Of a DNA stretch of 64,000 bases, positions 10,280 to 20,125 are shown piece by piece; position 1 is the first letter of the stretch; each line of letters starts with the position of its first letter. The DNA is taken from assembly GCA_021234595.1 (NCBI GenBank), contig CM037853.1, positions 157,461,659-157,525,658 on the forward strand, in the 5' to 3' direction. The stretch comes from Delia radicum (lineage: Eukaryota > Arthropoda > Insecta > Diptera > Anthomyiidae). The position numbers and the translations under genes were made by a program. Under the pieces are notes generated by a model. The model saw nothing but the letters and a program-made list of their open reading frames with translations. It had not been told where the DNA came from and did not search any database.

Positions 10280-10795
10280 TATCAAGTTTGTTTTATAAAT
10301 TTTTTTTTAATATTCTGTGGACAACAAAAATATTGCCAATACACTTCGGTTAATATTAATCTCGCCTACAAGGAATGAATTTTTGTAGTATATCGGAGTT
10401 TAATTGAAATTTGAAAAATAAGTGAATAAACTCCAGATAAATTTCTCATTTACGATTTTTAAGGCATTTATTTTATATCCATAAACAAAATTCTCTTTCA
10501 ACTACTTACATCAATAGTTGTCTAAATATACAACCCTTTTTTGCAATAAGAAAAGGAAAACATAAAAAGTTACTTGAGATGCGTTTCCCTTGTCTTTCGC
10601 TATAGTAAGTCTACTTGAACGTATATTTGTTTGCTATTTGACCATACTACATTAATAATCACTTTAAAGATTTAGTTTAAAAATACACATTTAATGTTTA
10701 TTTAATTTAAATATCATCCAGTTTACAGTACACAGGTGCGCATTGGGATTTTTGAAGTTTCTCATTTCCAAATTTGGTAAAAAATTTTGACTCAT
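10280..10795. other. AT-rich stretch, nothing recognised
   Basis: No gene or repeat boundary is recognised between the hammerhead repeat and the fold-back that starts near 10.8 kb. Confidence 0.4.
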
Positions 10796-10799
10796 TTTT

Positions 10800-12600
10800 A
10801 AAATACAATTAGTTCGGGTTCAAAAAACTTAACAACGAGTATAGCAGAAACTATGGAAAATTGTAAGAACATTTTCCCAAGAAACCATGGTTCTAAATTA
10901 AAATCTAGCCTCCGATTTTTCAAGAGAATTTTTATCAAAGATAACAAGAAATTTAAAAAAAAATATATAGTTACCACTTTTATGAAAAAATGGATTTGCA
11001 ATTGATGAAATTTTAACCAGTATCACCGGCAGCGGGCTTGCTTAAAAATAAATTTTGTTAGCTTTCTATATCTGTGCTCATTTAGATGGTTCAAAAAAAA
11101 GGTTGGAATTCGCATGCTCCACAACCCTTCAAATATGCCGTTATGAAAATAAATATCGTCTATCAAAAAAAAATCTCAAACAAGTTTTGTTTTAAGGTCG
11201 CAGATCGAAATTGACTTTTAACTTGCTCTATTATTTTATTTGAATCAAAAAATAAATAATAATGAGAAAAAATCGTATTTTTGGGCGTACATTACGAATA
11301 GGAAATCCAAATTTATAATGGTGTCGAGGAATTCGCTAAAATGGAAAATTTCTTACAGAACAGTGTTCAACTTTTTCCAAGTGGTTTTCATGTAATTACA
11401 GCTGTGAAAATCATTTTTGCATTTACATATTTCTGTGGAATGTCTTCTATTTTTTTGTTAACAAATAAATTTTAATTGGCTAAATATTATCGAAAAACCA
11501 AAAAGAGCTAAAATTTAAGTTCAACTGCAAGGATATCTGTTATCCTTTCTGAAATGAAAAAAAAAATCATATATGATGAAAGCCTTTAGTAAGTAGATTG
11601 CAAAACTATAACAATTTGGATTATTCAATCAATTTTTGGAATTATTAAACAACGCGAATAATTTAAAATCCACAAACTTTTTTTAAATTTCGATTGCAGA
11701 TTCCTAATCTCTATTAAAATTGAGTTCAAGTTTTAGTTTTACTTGCATCTTTTCTGAAAATTTTACAATTTTAAGGCTTTTACTTTTTTTTTTAATTTTG
11801 ATTTCATATTCCTAGACGAGATTGGATAATATTGTTAAGGTACATTGAGTAGATTATGAAAGAATTCAATTTAAAGTCTACCCTAAAGTTGTGACAATTT
11901 CTTCTATAGACAAATTACAAATTCTTAAAAAAAAATTCGGATTTAACTGAAACTTGTCACATGGAGTGTATACACATTAAAATCGAACTTTTTTTTTGAC
12001 CACTCTACTGCTCATATTGAAAAAATTCGGTACTTAAGTAAATTTTTTGGGGAGTTTATGTCAATATAATAAATTTTTATACTGACAAAAGCACCCAAAA
12101 GCTTTAATTTTTCAATTTGAACACAGATACAGAAAGCTGGAAAATTGTCCTTTCAAACAAGCCCGCTGCCGGCGATACAGGTGAATCTTTCATCAAATGC
12201 AATACATTTTTCCATAAAAAAGCATGCATTTTTTTATTTTTCGGTATTTAAGTAAAGCTTTTCGGGGTTTTTGTCAATATAATAAATTATTATTTGATAA
12301 AAACGCCCAACAGCTTTACTTAGGTACTGATTTGTTTCAATATGAGCATAGATATAGAGAGCATAGAAATTTTGAACTAGCCCGCTGCCGACGAAACAGG
12401 TTAAACTTTCATCAATTGCAATACATTTTTCCATAAAAGTAGCATGTATTTTTTTTATCTTCTATACACATTTTCTAGTGAAAAATCGGTGGATCGATTT
12501 GATTTTAGAATCGTGGTTTCTTTGGAAAATTGTATTAGAATTTTCCGCAGATTATGTTTCTGCTATAGCTACTCTAACATACATATTTCTAGATCTGCTA
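10800..12600. repeat. Large fold-back repeat, 1.8 kb
   Basis: The left arm (about 10800-11045) and right arm (about 12365-12600) are inverted. Shared blocks include GCCGGCAGCGGGC-like, TTTTCCATAAAAG-like and ATGGTTCTAAAAT-like segments. Part of the right arm is duplicated at about 12130-12240. The spacer (11045-12130) is AT-rich with no open frame of note. Confidence 0.6.
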
Positions 12601-13448
12601 AATAGATTTGCATGTTTGACCCTTCAACTGGAAATGTTGTAGTTTCCCTTTCATTTTGTTAAGCAAACATATTTGAAAGAATAAGAACACACATTTCAAT
12701 AAAACTTCCTGTTAAGCTAATATACTTTTTTTCTAGTTTTCTGTGTTGTCCTTTGTTAAATTGTGGCTAAAAAAAGCACAAATATAAAAAAAGCACAAAA
12801 ATATAAGAAGTCAGCAAGTGGTGGTGGTGGTGATAGTTTAGTAGAATAATAACAATCCATGTAGTTCAGCTAGCAAATCGTTATATGACACGCTTATTTG
12901 CACTAAAAGGAACCCAAACAATAGTGAAAGTAGTTGAACAGTTTAAATTGTAACAAAAAAAAAAATAAAATCTAAGATTTGGCTCTAAGCCAACACAAAA
13001 TTTTGCAGTACATTTTATTTTTCAAGCATAAAAACATAATTGAAAGACGACAATTTAAAGACTTTTTAAGAATTTTGTATACAAATTTTTTTACTTAATA
13101 TTTGGGTAAACAAATTTAAGACGGCCATTTTAGACTTCTGTTTGCACTTCATAAGGTAGAAGCTACTTCTGAATTTAATAAAATTTTAAAATAAATCCAT
13201 ATGAATTAGATTAAGAATTAAATCGGATTTTACAATCGGTCTTTAAAATGGGTTTACAAAATTGATTAAGACACCACTTAAGCGGTAATATAAGGAACAT
13301 TAATACTAATACCGTATTAAAGCATTCAAATATTTTAAATCCTTTTTTAAAATTATGAACAACACTCAAAAAAGTTTGACAATTGCTTGTGTACACTCAT
13401 AATAATCCATGTATAAAAATAGGAACATTTCAAAATAAAAAAAATTAT
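12600..13448. other. AT-rich stretch with a short GGT repeat
   Basis: Only a short (GTG)n tract at about 12822-12834 is noted. No gene is recognised. Confidence 0.4.
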
Positions 13449-15607
13449 CCAGCCAGAAATTGCCAATGGTCTGAAAAATCAAGCACTGGCAGAGCACTGT
13501 TTGTCAATGGTCCAACAAATAAAGTCCTGGCAAAGCACTGATTTACAACGCTCTGCCAATGTTAGTAAAAAGTGCTTTGCCAGTACTTAATTAACAAATA
13601 TTACAACAGTAAAAATAATAAAAGCACTGGCACAGCACAGGCTTAGAACGCTCTCCCAACATTGTCAAAAAGTGCATTGCCAGTACTTATTTACAAAATT
13701 TACAACCGTTAACATAATAAAAACAGTGGCACAGCGCTTGTTCACAACGCTTTCCCAACGCTGGTCAAAAGTACTTTGCCAGTGCTCGATTTACTAAATT
13801 TACAACCGTTTATAAAAACGATTTACAACCGTAACTTCCCAGGTAGAAATTTGGGATGGTACAAAAAACGAAGAGTTTTCAAAACGTTTGTTTTTGATGG
13901 TACGAAAATAAAAGCGTTTCCAAAGCGATAATTGCAAATAATACGAAAAAAAAGCATTTAAAAAACATTATTTTGGATTGCTATTCGAACGTTCGGACAA
14001 AGTATTTTAGGAATACTTTTTATACAAAACTTACAAATATTTGTGAAATAAAAACACTGTAAAAACATTGGTTCAAAGCGTTTTTCCAACGTTTGTAAAA
14101 AGTACTTTAGAAGTTCTTATCGTACAAAATTTACAACGGTTTATAAAATAAAACCAATGTAAAACCATTGCGTTAAAGCGTTTTTCTAACATTTGCCAAT
14201 AGTACTTTAGAAATACTTTTTTTTTTACAAAATATTTTACTGATTAAAAAACAACACTGTCATAAGGGGTCTATCTATATGCGAACTCGGTTTCTTATGC
14301 AATTTTTTTATATGCTTTTCTCTTCATGAACCGAGTTCAATAAATCACTCAATATGGCCAGCCCACTCTATAAAGTGTATAGTCCTTGTATATCTTTTAT
14401 AAAGCACTATATTTTGAGGACAGATAAAGCAATATTTTAGAGGACTTTTTCAAAACTTAATAAAACGCTAGTTAAACTATTTAAAATTACAATGTTTTGT
14501 TACTTTATTTATATTATTTTAATCATATTTTACATGTTTCATTATTTGTGGTATTTATGAACAATTCATAAAGATCTTTATAATTTGTCTTTCGAGCGTT
14601 TTGACAATGTTCAAAATTACAACCCTCAAAGCGATTATCATTTGGGTCGTTTTCATAACGCTTAATAACTGTAAGCCAAAATGTTCTGCAAATACTTATT
14701 TAACGATTGAAAAAGCATTTCAAAAATGTTGTTTTGCAATGTTTTGAGAACGTTATGAAATACCATCCTCAGACCGTAAATTTGGGTTATCATTTTGCAC
14801 ATTCTCAAAACGCTTTAAATTTGTAATTTGGTATGTTCTGAAAACGCTTGTACCATCATGAAAAATGCTTTTAAAAAACGTTTTAAAGATTGTATTTTTC
14901 TACCTGGGTTATTTAAAAACAAGTACGTTTTTAAATAAGTTAGCAGGGTTTAATAAAAATAACAAATGAATATTTTCAAATTTCTTTCTTTAGTAAAATT
15001 GTAGTAAAAAAGTCGTACTTTGTGCTAACTTATCACGTTTTCATATATAATATTCTTAATTTAATTAAAAATTTTAATTTCAAACGGATAATCAATTTGA
15101 GTTATAAATTTTCTAATTTCAAATATATAAAATCAATTTTTTTTCGAAAATTTTACAATTTTTAATTTAAAAATTTGAAAAATTACAAGTTCACAGGCAG
15201 AATACAAATGATTCCTTTAATTGAATTTTATTTTAATGTATATTGCAGAAATTTAATTTGTATGAATATATTTTTACATAATTTTATTATTTTAAATAAT
15301 AAAACCAAAATTTTATAAAAAAAATTATAATAAGTACACTCTTTTTTTATTAATTTATTATTTACTTTATTGGTTGTCCTACCAATGCTTTGCCAACGTT
15401 TTAAAATTATGATTTTGGTACTGGCGAAGCACTTATTGCCAGTGCTTTGCCAACGTTTCAAAAAAAAAAGAACGGCCAAGCCCTGTCCGGTGTTATCATT
15501 TTGGGGTTGGCAAAGCACTTAAATCTTCAGAAATCCAACGCTCTGCCAACGCTCTTACCACCGTTGAAAGCACTGGGGCCAATGCTTTGCCGTTCGTATT
15601 TTTCTGG
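13449..15607. mobile_element. CCCAGG-family element, copy B, carrying element C
   Basis: This is copy A in inverted orientation. It begins CCAGCCAGAAATTGCC and ends CGTATTTTTCTGG, and it shares modules such as CAGTGCTCGATTTACTAAAT and TTTAAATAAGTTAGCAG. Element C (13838-14908) is inserted in it; without C the element is about 1.1 kb, close to A. The copia retrotransposon sits 44 bp beyond its right end. Open frames within it are not convincing. Confidence 0.7.
13838..14908. mobile_element. CCCAGG-family element, copy C, nested in B
   Basis: The ends CCCAGGTAGAAAT and GTATTTTTCTACCTGGG are inverted. It keeps the family ends but uses different internal modules: AAAACGTTT, AAAGCGTTTTTCCAACG and AACGCTTT instead of GGCAAAGCACT. 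It therefore belongs to a sister subfamily. No transposase is seen. Confidence 0.7.
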
Positions 15608-15646
15608 CTTTGTACTCATTCCTGAAAGTGGTCAATTAATAAATTT

Positions 15647-15651
15647 GAAGG
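15647..15651. repeat. Target site duplication of copia-type element (left)
   Basis: GAAGG directly precedes the left LTR, and GAAGG directly follows the right LTR at 19967-19971. A 5-bp duplication is what Ty1/copia integrases make. Confidence 0.9.
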
Positions 15652-15873
15652 TCTTATTTTATGACGATTAAATAAGCGAAAAACCACGAATTTAAAAAAA
15701 GGAATATTAATTAATTTTATTAACAAAAATTAAATGTCTGCCCGTCTCAGGTAATTTTCTTCGAATGAAGTTTTACAAAAACATAAAATTCAAATTTAAC
15801 AGAAAAATATAAAATACAAAGTTTTTACAAAAAGCAAGTACTTTGTATATCCCAACAAACATTAATTACAACA
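15652..15873 (-). repeat. 3' LTR of copia-type element
   Basis: This is the 222-bp copy at the 3' end of the minus-strand element. On the element strand it begins TGTTGTAATTAATG and ends AAAATAAGA, so it lacks the usual CA end. It appears identical to the 5' LTR at 19745-19966. Confidence 0.92.
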
Positions 15874-15882
15874 CCCCCTCTC
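15874..15882 (-). other. Polypurine tract
   Basis: On the minus strand GAGAGGGGG lies directly before the 3' LTR, where plus-strand DNA synthesis is primed. The pol stop codon TGA (15881-15883) overlaps its first bases, so coding runs right up to the tract. Confidence 0.85.
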
Positions 15883-18799
15883 AATTATACAATTTTAACA
15901 AATTTCTAATTGAATCAAAACTACGTTTATCTATTGCTTTTGTAAACACATCAGCCACTTGATCCTTAGTAGAAATATGTTGTATCTCCAGATCACCCTT
16001 TAACACATGATCTCTTATAAAATGGTGTTTGATGTCAATGTGTTTTGACCTCTTAGTTTCAGCACTCTTTGCCATGGCAATGCACCCAGCATTATCTTCG
16101 TATAACAAAAACGGTTCATCTGTTGTCATTTCATTCATATCCTCTAAAATGCCTTTTAACCATAAGCCCTCAGAAGTTGCCAAACTTAAGGCAACATATT
16201 CAGCCTCACTTGATGAAGTAGCGACCGTGGTTTGTTTTTTACTTGACCAAGACACTGGACAACCATAGACATAATAAATATAGCCACTTGTTGATTTACG
16301 ATCATCAGTATTTGAAGCCCAATCAGCATCCACAAAGCCAACAAGAACATCTTTATCTTTACAGGTATTATCAAACTTTAGCTTTAGTGATTTAGTTCCT
16401 TTAAGATATCTTAATATTCGCTTAAGAGCAGACCAATGAATTTCAGCAAAATTCTCCTGATAACGACCCATGTAACCAACAGCATAGCAAATGTCTGGCC
16501 GTACACATAACATAAGGTACATCAGGCTTCCCAAGAGTTCTCTATAAGGATGTTTAGAAGACTCTTCTTCAGTACGTGGTAATTGGAGACCCTTTTCCAT
16601 TGGAGTATCAATAGTATTGCAATCAGTCATGCCGAATTTCTCTAGTATCTTTACAATGCTAGCTTCCTGACTCAGATACATATATCCCATTTGTTTGTTG
16701 TACTCAATTTTCATACCAAGGTAGTATTGGAGTTCACCACAGTCAGACATATCGAAAACTGATGATAGTTTTTTCTTAACACGATCAATATCATTTAAAT
16801 CATTACTAGCAATCAGAACATCATCCACATAGAGCAGGAGCAGCATTACGTTTCCATTGTTATTTTTGGTATAGAGACAGTAGTCATGTTGCGATCTTTT
16901 AAAACCAAGACCTTCAAGTACCATATTAACTTTTTGGTTCCAACACCTCGGACTTTGCTTTAAGCCGTACAATGATTTTACCAACTTTAAAGACATACCT
17001 GGATTCGAATTCATACCTTCAGGAACTTCCATGTAGATATCTTCTTTAAGCTCACCATGTAAAAATGCAGTTTTAACATCTAACTGGTAGAAAGTATAGC
17101 CTCTTCTTACACCAACAGCCAACACGGTGCGCAAAGTACTAAGCTTAGCAACAGGCGAATAAGTTTCTTCATAGTCCACGCCAAATTTTTGTAGGAATCC
17201 TTTGGCAACCAACCTGGCTTTAAAACGAACAGGATTTCCATTAGCATCGGTCTTGATCACAAAAACCCATCTGGACTTGAGTAGTTTCTTGTTGTCTGGT
17301 TTCTTTACTATATTCCAGACTTTATTTTTCTCCATAGAATCTAATTCGCTTTTCACAGCTTCAAGCCACTTATCACGATTTGTTGAATTTTCAATTTCAG
17401 AAAACGAATTGGGAACATCATCATTGCAGACAGCTTTAAAAATTGACTCATAAAGCTCAGTAAATCTGCTTGGCGGTTTACGTTCTCGTGTGCCTCTTCT
17501 GAGTTCATTTTCAATTACAGGTTGTAATATTTCATCAGAACTAGTGTTGATAATTGGCTCTTCTTCTAAGTCAACCGAAACGACACCACTATCTGTTTCC
17601 CCCTCTTGCTCGTTTGGTTCTTCAACTGTATCTACTGTATTACCATTATCTTCATTATCACGATATATAGTTTGTAAATTTGGAACATTATTTTCAACCT
17701 TTTTGTATGGGTAATTAGACTCGTCAAATTTACAATCACGAGCAAGGATTACAATTCTATTCTTCTTGTCCCACAATCTGTAGCCATTCGGACAATAACC
17801 AACCATAACGTAATTATTACTTTTGGCATCCAGTTTCTTCCGTTTCTGATTAGGAATCCAAGCATACACAGAACATCCAAAAACTCTAAGCTTTGTTAGA
17901 TCAGGTTTTCCATTGAACCACATTTCGGCAGGAGTTTTATTACACATCAACGCTTTTGTAGGACTTCTGTTTATTAAATAGGTACTTGCGTAGACAGCAT
18001 CACCCCACAACGATTTAGGAGTACCAGCTTCAATCATAAGCGCACGAGACTTCTCGACCACAGTTCGGTTGAACCGTTCAGCCACTCCGTTTTGCTGAGG
18101 AGAATATGCAATTGTTTCAGCAATTTGAATACCTTTTTCCTTACAGTACATTATCATTTCTTTAGACTTGTATTCGCGACCCTGGTCAATAGTTAAAATG
18201 GAAATATTAGTACCAAATTTTGCATTTACAAGAGCATTAAACTCTTTGAACTTATCAAAAACTTCGGACTTATGCTTTATCAAATATACATGGGCAAAAT
18301 GGGTATAGTCATCGATAAAAGTAACAAAATATTTTGATCCATCATACGCTACAGGACCCAGAGGTCCACAAACATCAGAGTGTATATGCTCAATAGGACG
18401 GGTAGGTCTTGAACGAGTACCATCAAACGGTTCACGACACTGTCTACTTTGTGTACATACTTCACAAAAATTGTTTGGAATTTGATTTGGTATACCCGTT
18501 ACCATATTATGCTTTATCATATCACTATAGAATTGTTTACTTATATGACCCATACGTCGATGCCATAACGTTTCCGTTTCAGTTTTAGATAAATTGGATA
18601 CTGACCTTAAAATCTTGAATTTTACTTCAAACAAATTACCACTTCTTTTTCCAGTCGCAATAACATTTCCATCTTTAAGAAGTTCAGCACGATCTTTCGT
18701 AAAATATACGTCAACATCAGCATCTACTATTCGACTCACACACAAAAGATTTTCACGAAAATCGGGACTATACAAACCGTCCTTCAGATTCATGGTCAC
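15881..18799 (-). CDS. Copia-type pol: integrase, reverse transcriptase, RNase H
   Basis: The domains appear in the Ty1/copia order. GAG-pre-integrase has LWHRRMGHIS (about residues 79-88), followed by the zinc-binding region ending CEVCTQSRQC. The integrase core has HSDVCGPL, TIDQGREY and YSPQQNGVAERFNR. Reverse transcriptase has RFKARLVAKGF, YQLDVKTAFLHGEL and the catalytic YVDDVLIAS. RNase H has GFVDADWASN, SSSEAEYVAL, LYEDNAGCIA and KHIDIKHHFIRDH. No stop interrupts the 972 codons, and the catalytic residues look intact. The frame is open upstream of the listed GTG to about 18853, joining the gag frame by a -1 shift, so this is not an independent start. It should form virus-like particles and integrate element cDNA only if the break is bypassed or belongs to this copy alone. 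Confidence 0.93.
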   Translation of the reverse strand: MTMNLKDGLYSPDFRENLLCVSRIVDADVDVYFTKDRAELLKDGNVIATGKRSGNLFEVKFKILRSVSNLSKTETETLWHRRMGHISKQFYSDMIKHNMVTGIPNQIPNNFCEVCTQSRQCREPFDGTRSRPTRPIEHIHSDVCGPLGPVAYDGSKYFVTFIDDYTHFAHVYLIKHKSEVFDKFKEFNALVNAKFGTNISILTIDQGREYKSKEMIMYCKEKGIQIAETIAYSPQQNGVAERFNRTVVEKSRALMIEAGTPKSLWGDAVYASTYLINRSPTKALMCNKTPAEMWFNGKPDLTKLRVFGCSVYAWIPNQKRKKLDAKSNNYVMVGYCPNGYRLWDKKNRIVILARDCKFDESNYPYKKVENNVPNLQTIYRDNEDNGNTVDTVEEPNEQEGETDSGVVSVDLEEEPIINTSSDEILQPVIENELRRGTRERKPPSRFTELYESIFKAVCNDDVPNSFSEIENSTNRDKWLEAVKSELDSMEKNKVWNIVKKPDNKKLLKSRWVFVIKTDANGNPVRFKARLVAKGFLQKFGVDYEETYSPVAKLSTLRTVLAVGVRRGYTFYQLDVKTAFLHGELKEDIYMEVPEGMNSNPGMSLKLVKSLYGLKQSPRCWNQKVNMVLEGLGFKRSQHDYCLYTKNNNGNVMLLLLYVDDVLIASNDLNDIDRVKKKLSSVFDMSDCGELQYYLGMKIEYNKQMGYMYLSQEASIVKILEKFGMTDCNTIDTPMEKGLQLPRTEEESSKHPYRELLGSLMYLMLCVRPDICYAVGYMGRYQENFAEIHWSALKRILRYLKGTKSLKLKFDNTCKDKDVLVGFVDADWASNTDDRKSTSGYIYYVYGCPVSWSSKKQTTVATSSSEAEYVALSLATSEGLWLKGILEDMNEMTTDEPFLLYEDNAGCIAMAKSAETKRSKHIDIKHHFIRDHVLKGDLEIQHISTKDQVADVFTKAIDKRSFDSIRNLLKLYN

Positions 18800-18843
18800 A
18801 TTGGCATTGCTTACACACTCAATATCACCAATTTTCTTAGCAA

Positions 18844-19740
18844 CTACATGCCATCGTTTTTAGCCACACTTATGTAACGGGGTTCAGCAAGATTCTTTAT
18901 TTTTGAAAATATATTAACATCATTGACAAAGTGATCAGTTGCACCCGAATCTAAAGCAAAAGACACCAGCTCATCCTTCTTGACTTTGGAATGTTGATTT
19001 GAATCGGCCATAAAGCTAACACTAGGAACAACAGCAACATTCGCTTCCTTCACACGGCAATCCTTTTTCATATGTCCATAACGTCCACACTTATGGCATT
19101 TTCCATTAAACTTAGCTTTCTTCTTCTTTGTAGCAAATGCGGTTATCTTTTCTTCAACAATTTCAGACGTTCTTTGTTTCTTTTTGGATTCTTCTGCCAA
19201 CAAACGCTGCTTTACAATTGAAACCGTCAGCTCTTCATTGGGTAAATTTTCCAGAGCAGTTACCACAGTATCGTATGACTCTGGTAGAGTCAAAAACAGT
19301 TGGGACACCAAATCTGCTTCTTCCGGTTTGGCCCCAGCGGATTTCAATTGTCGGATTAAGGAATCAAATTTCAATAAGTGTTTGTTCATATCTTCACCTT
19401 CTCGTAATCTTAGTTTTGCGAGTTCCTTCCTTACCAAGGTTTGATTCTGGGCAGACTTCTTTTCAAACGTAGCACAAAGAGAGTCCCACATTTCTTTTGC
19501 AGTATCCTTGCCTCGAACGTATTCAATATAGTCATCATGAATAAACGAGACAATAACATCCTGTGCTTTAGCATCCAACTTCATAAAGGCAGGAATTTCC
19601 GCAGCCACGGTAGGTACTGACTCCGTTACAGCTTTAATACAACCCACCGATGATAGATGCCTCTCCACCCGGAATTTCCAATTTTCAAAATTGGATCCAG
19701 CAAACTGCGCTATACCAGTTGATTTTTCGTTAAGGCCCAT
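18844..19740 (-). CDS. Copia-type gag with zinc knuckle and start of protease
   Basis: This 298-codon frame starts with ATG (19740) that lies inside the primer binding site. The N-terminal part has the copia gag pattern FAGSNFENWKFRVERHL and a helical capsid-like region. A CCHC zinc knuckle, CHKCGRYGHMKKDC, follows at about residues 217-230. The aspartic protease active site is FALDSGATDHF at about residues 261-271. The frame then ends at a TAG (18844-18846) a few codons into the protease, while the homologous protease sequence continues in the -1 frame. Either one base has been lost here or a -1 frameshift is used; the former is simpler because the break lies inside the protease. Confidence 0.92.
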   Translation of the reverse strand: MGLNEKSTGIAQFAGSNFENWKFRVERHLSSVGCIKAVTESVPTVAAEIPAFMKLDAKAQDVIVSFIHDDYIEYVRGKDTAKEMWDSLCATFEKKSAQNQTLVRKELAKLRLREGEDMNKHLLKFDSLIRQLKSAGAKPEEADLVSQLFLTLPESYDTVVTALENLPNEELTVSIVKQRLLAEESKKKQRTSEIVEEKITAFATKKKKAKFNGKCHKCGRYGHMKKDCRVKEANVAVVPSVSFMADSNQHSKVKKDELVSFALDSGATDHFVNDVNIFSKIKNLAEPRYISVAKNDGM

Positions 19741-19744
19741 AACC
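19734..19744 (-). other. Primer binding site for internal initiator tRNA-Met
   Basis: On the minus strand GGTTATGGGCC follows the 5' LTR directly. It is complementary to the GGCCCATAACC of the initiator tRNA-Met anticodon arm, as in Drosophila copia, where a cut half-tRNA acts as primer. The ATG in it is the gag start. Confidence 0.85.
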
Positions 19745-19966
19745 TCTTATTTTATGACGATTAAATAAGCGAAAAACCACGAATTTAAAAAAAGGAATAT
19801 TAATTAATTTTATTAACAAAAATTAAATGTCTGCCCGTCTCAGGTAATTTTCTTCGAATGAAGTTTTACAAAAACATAAAATTCAAATTTAACAGAAAAA
19901 TATAAAATACAAAGTTTTTACAAAAAGCAAGTACTTTGTATATCCCAACAAACATTAATTACAACA
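19745..19966 (-). repeat. 5' LTR of copia-type element
   Basis: This is the 222-bp copy at the transcription-start end of the minus-strand element. It carries promoter and polyadenylation signals in such elements, but I cannot point to a certain TATA box in it. It appears identical to the 3' LTR. Confidence 0.92.
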
Positions 19967-20125
19967 GAAGGCAAAAACTATAACTATTGAAAACAAAAAC
20001 TTCCATGAAAACGACAAAAAATATGTTATACTTGTGCGATTTTTTTTTTAAATCAATCAAAAAATGTAATTTTTCGATGTTTTAAAATTTTTAACTTTAA
20101 GACACCATAATTTTTGCTCTCCTTG

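Larger units (their letters stand above)
15652..19966 (-). mobile_element. Full-length Ty1/copia LTR retrotransposon, 4315 bp
   Basis: Two LTRs of 222 bp (15652-15873 and 19745-19966) appear identical base for base, and a GAAGG duplication flanks the element. On the minus strand the order is 5' LTR, primer binding site, gag with zinc knuckle, protease, integrase, reverse transcriptase/RNase H, polypurine tract, 3' LTR. Integrase before reverse transcriptase defines Ty1/copia. Identical LTRs mean a very recent insertion. One reading-frame break in the protease region separates the two open frames. Relatives are copia and similar dipteran elements. Confidence 0.95.

Noticed and set aside
17202..17714. 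Plus-strand open frames over the copia element
   Set aside because: They are antisense to the intact pol frame and have no features of their own.
18844..18870. Programmed -1 frameshift as the firm explanation for the gag/pol break
   Set aside because: The TAAAAAC run is not a full canonical slippery site, and the break lies within the protease. A one-base loss or error explains it more simply.
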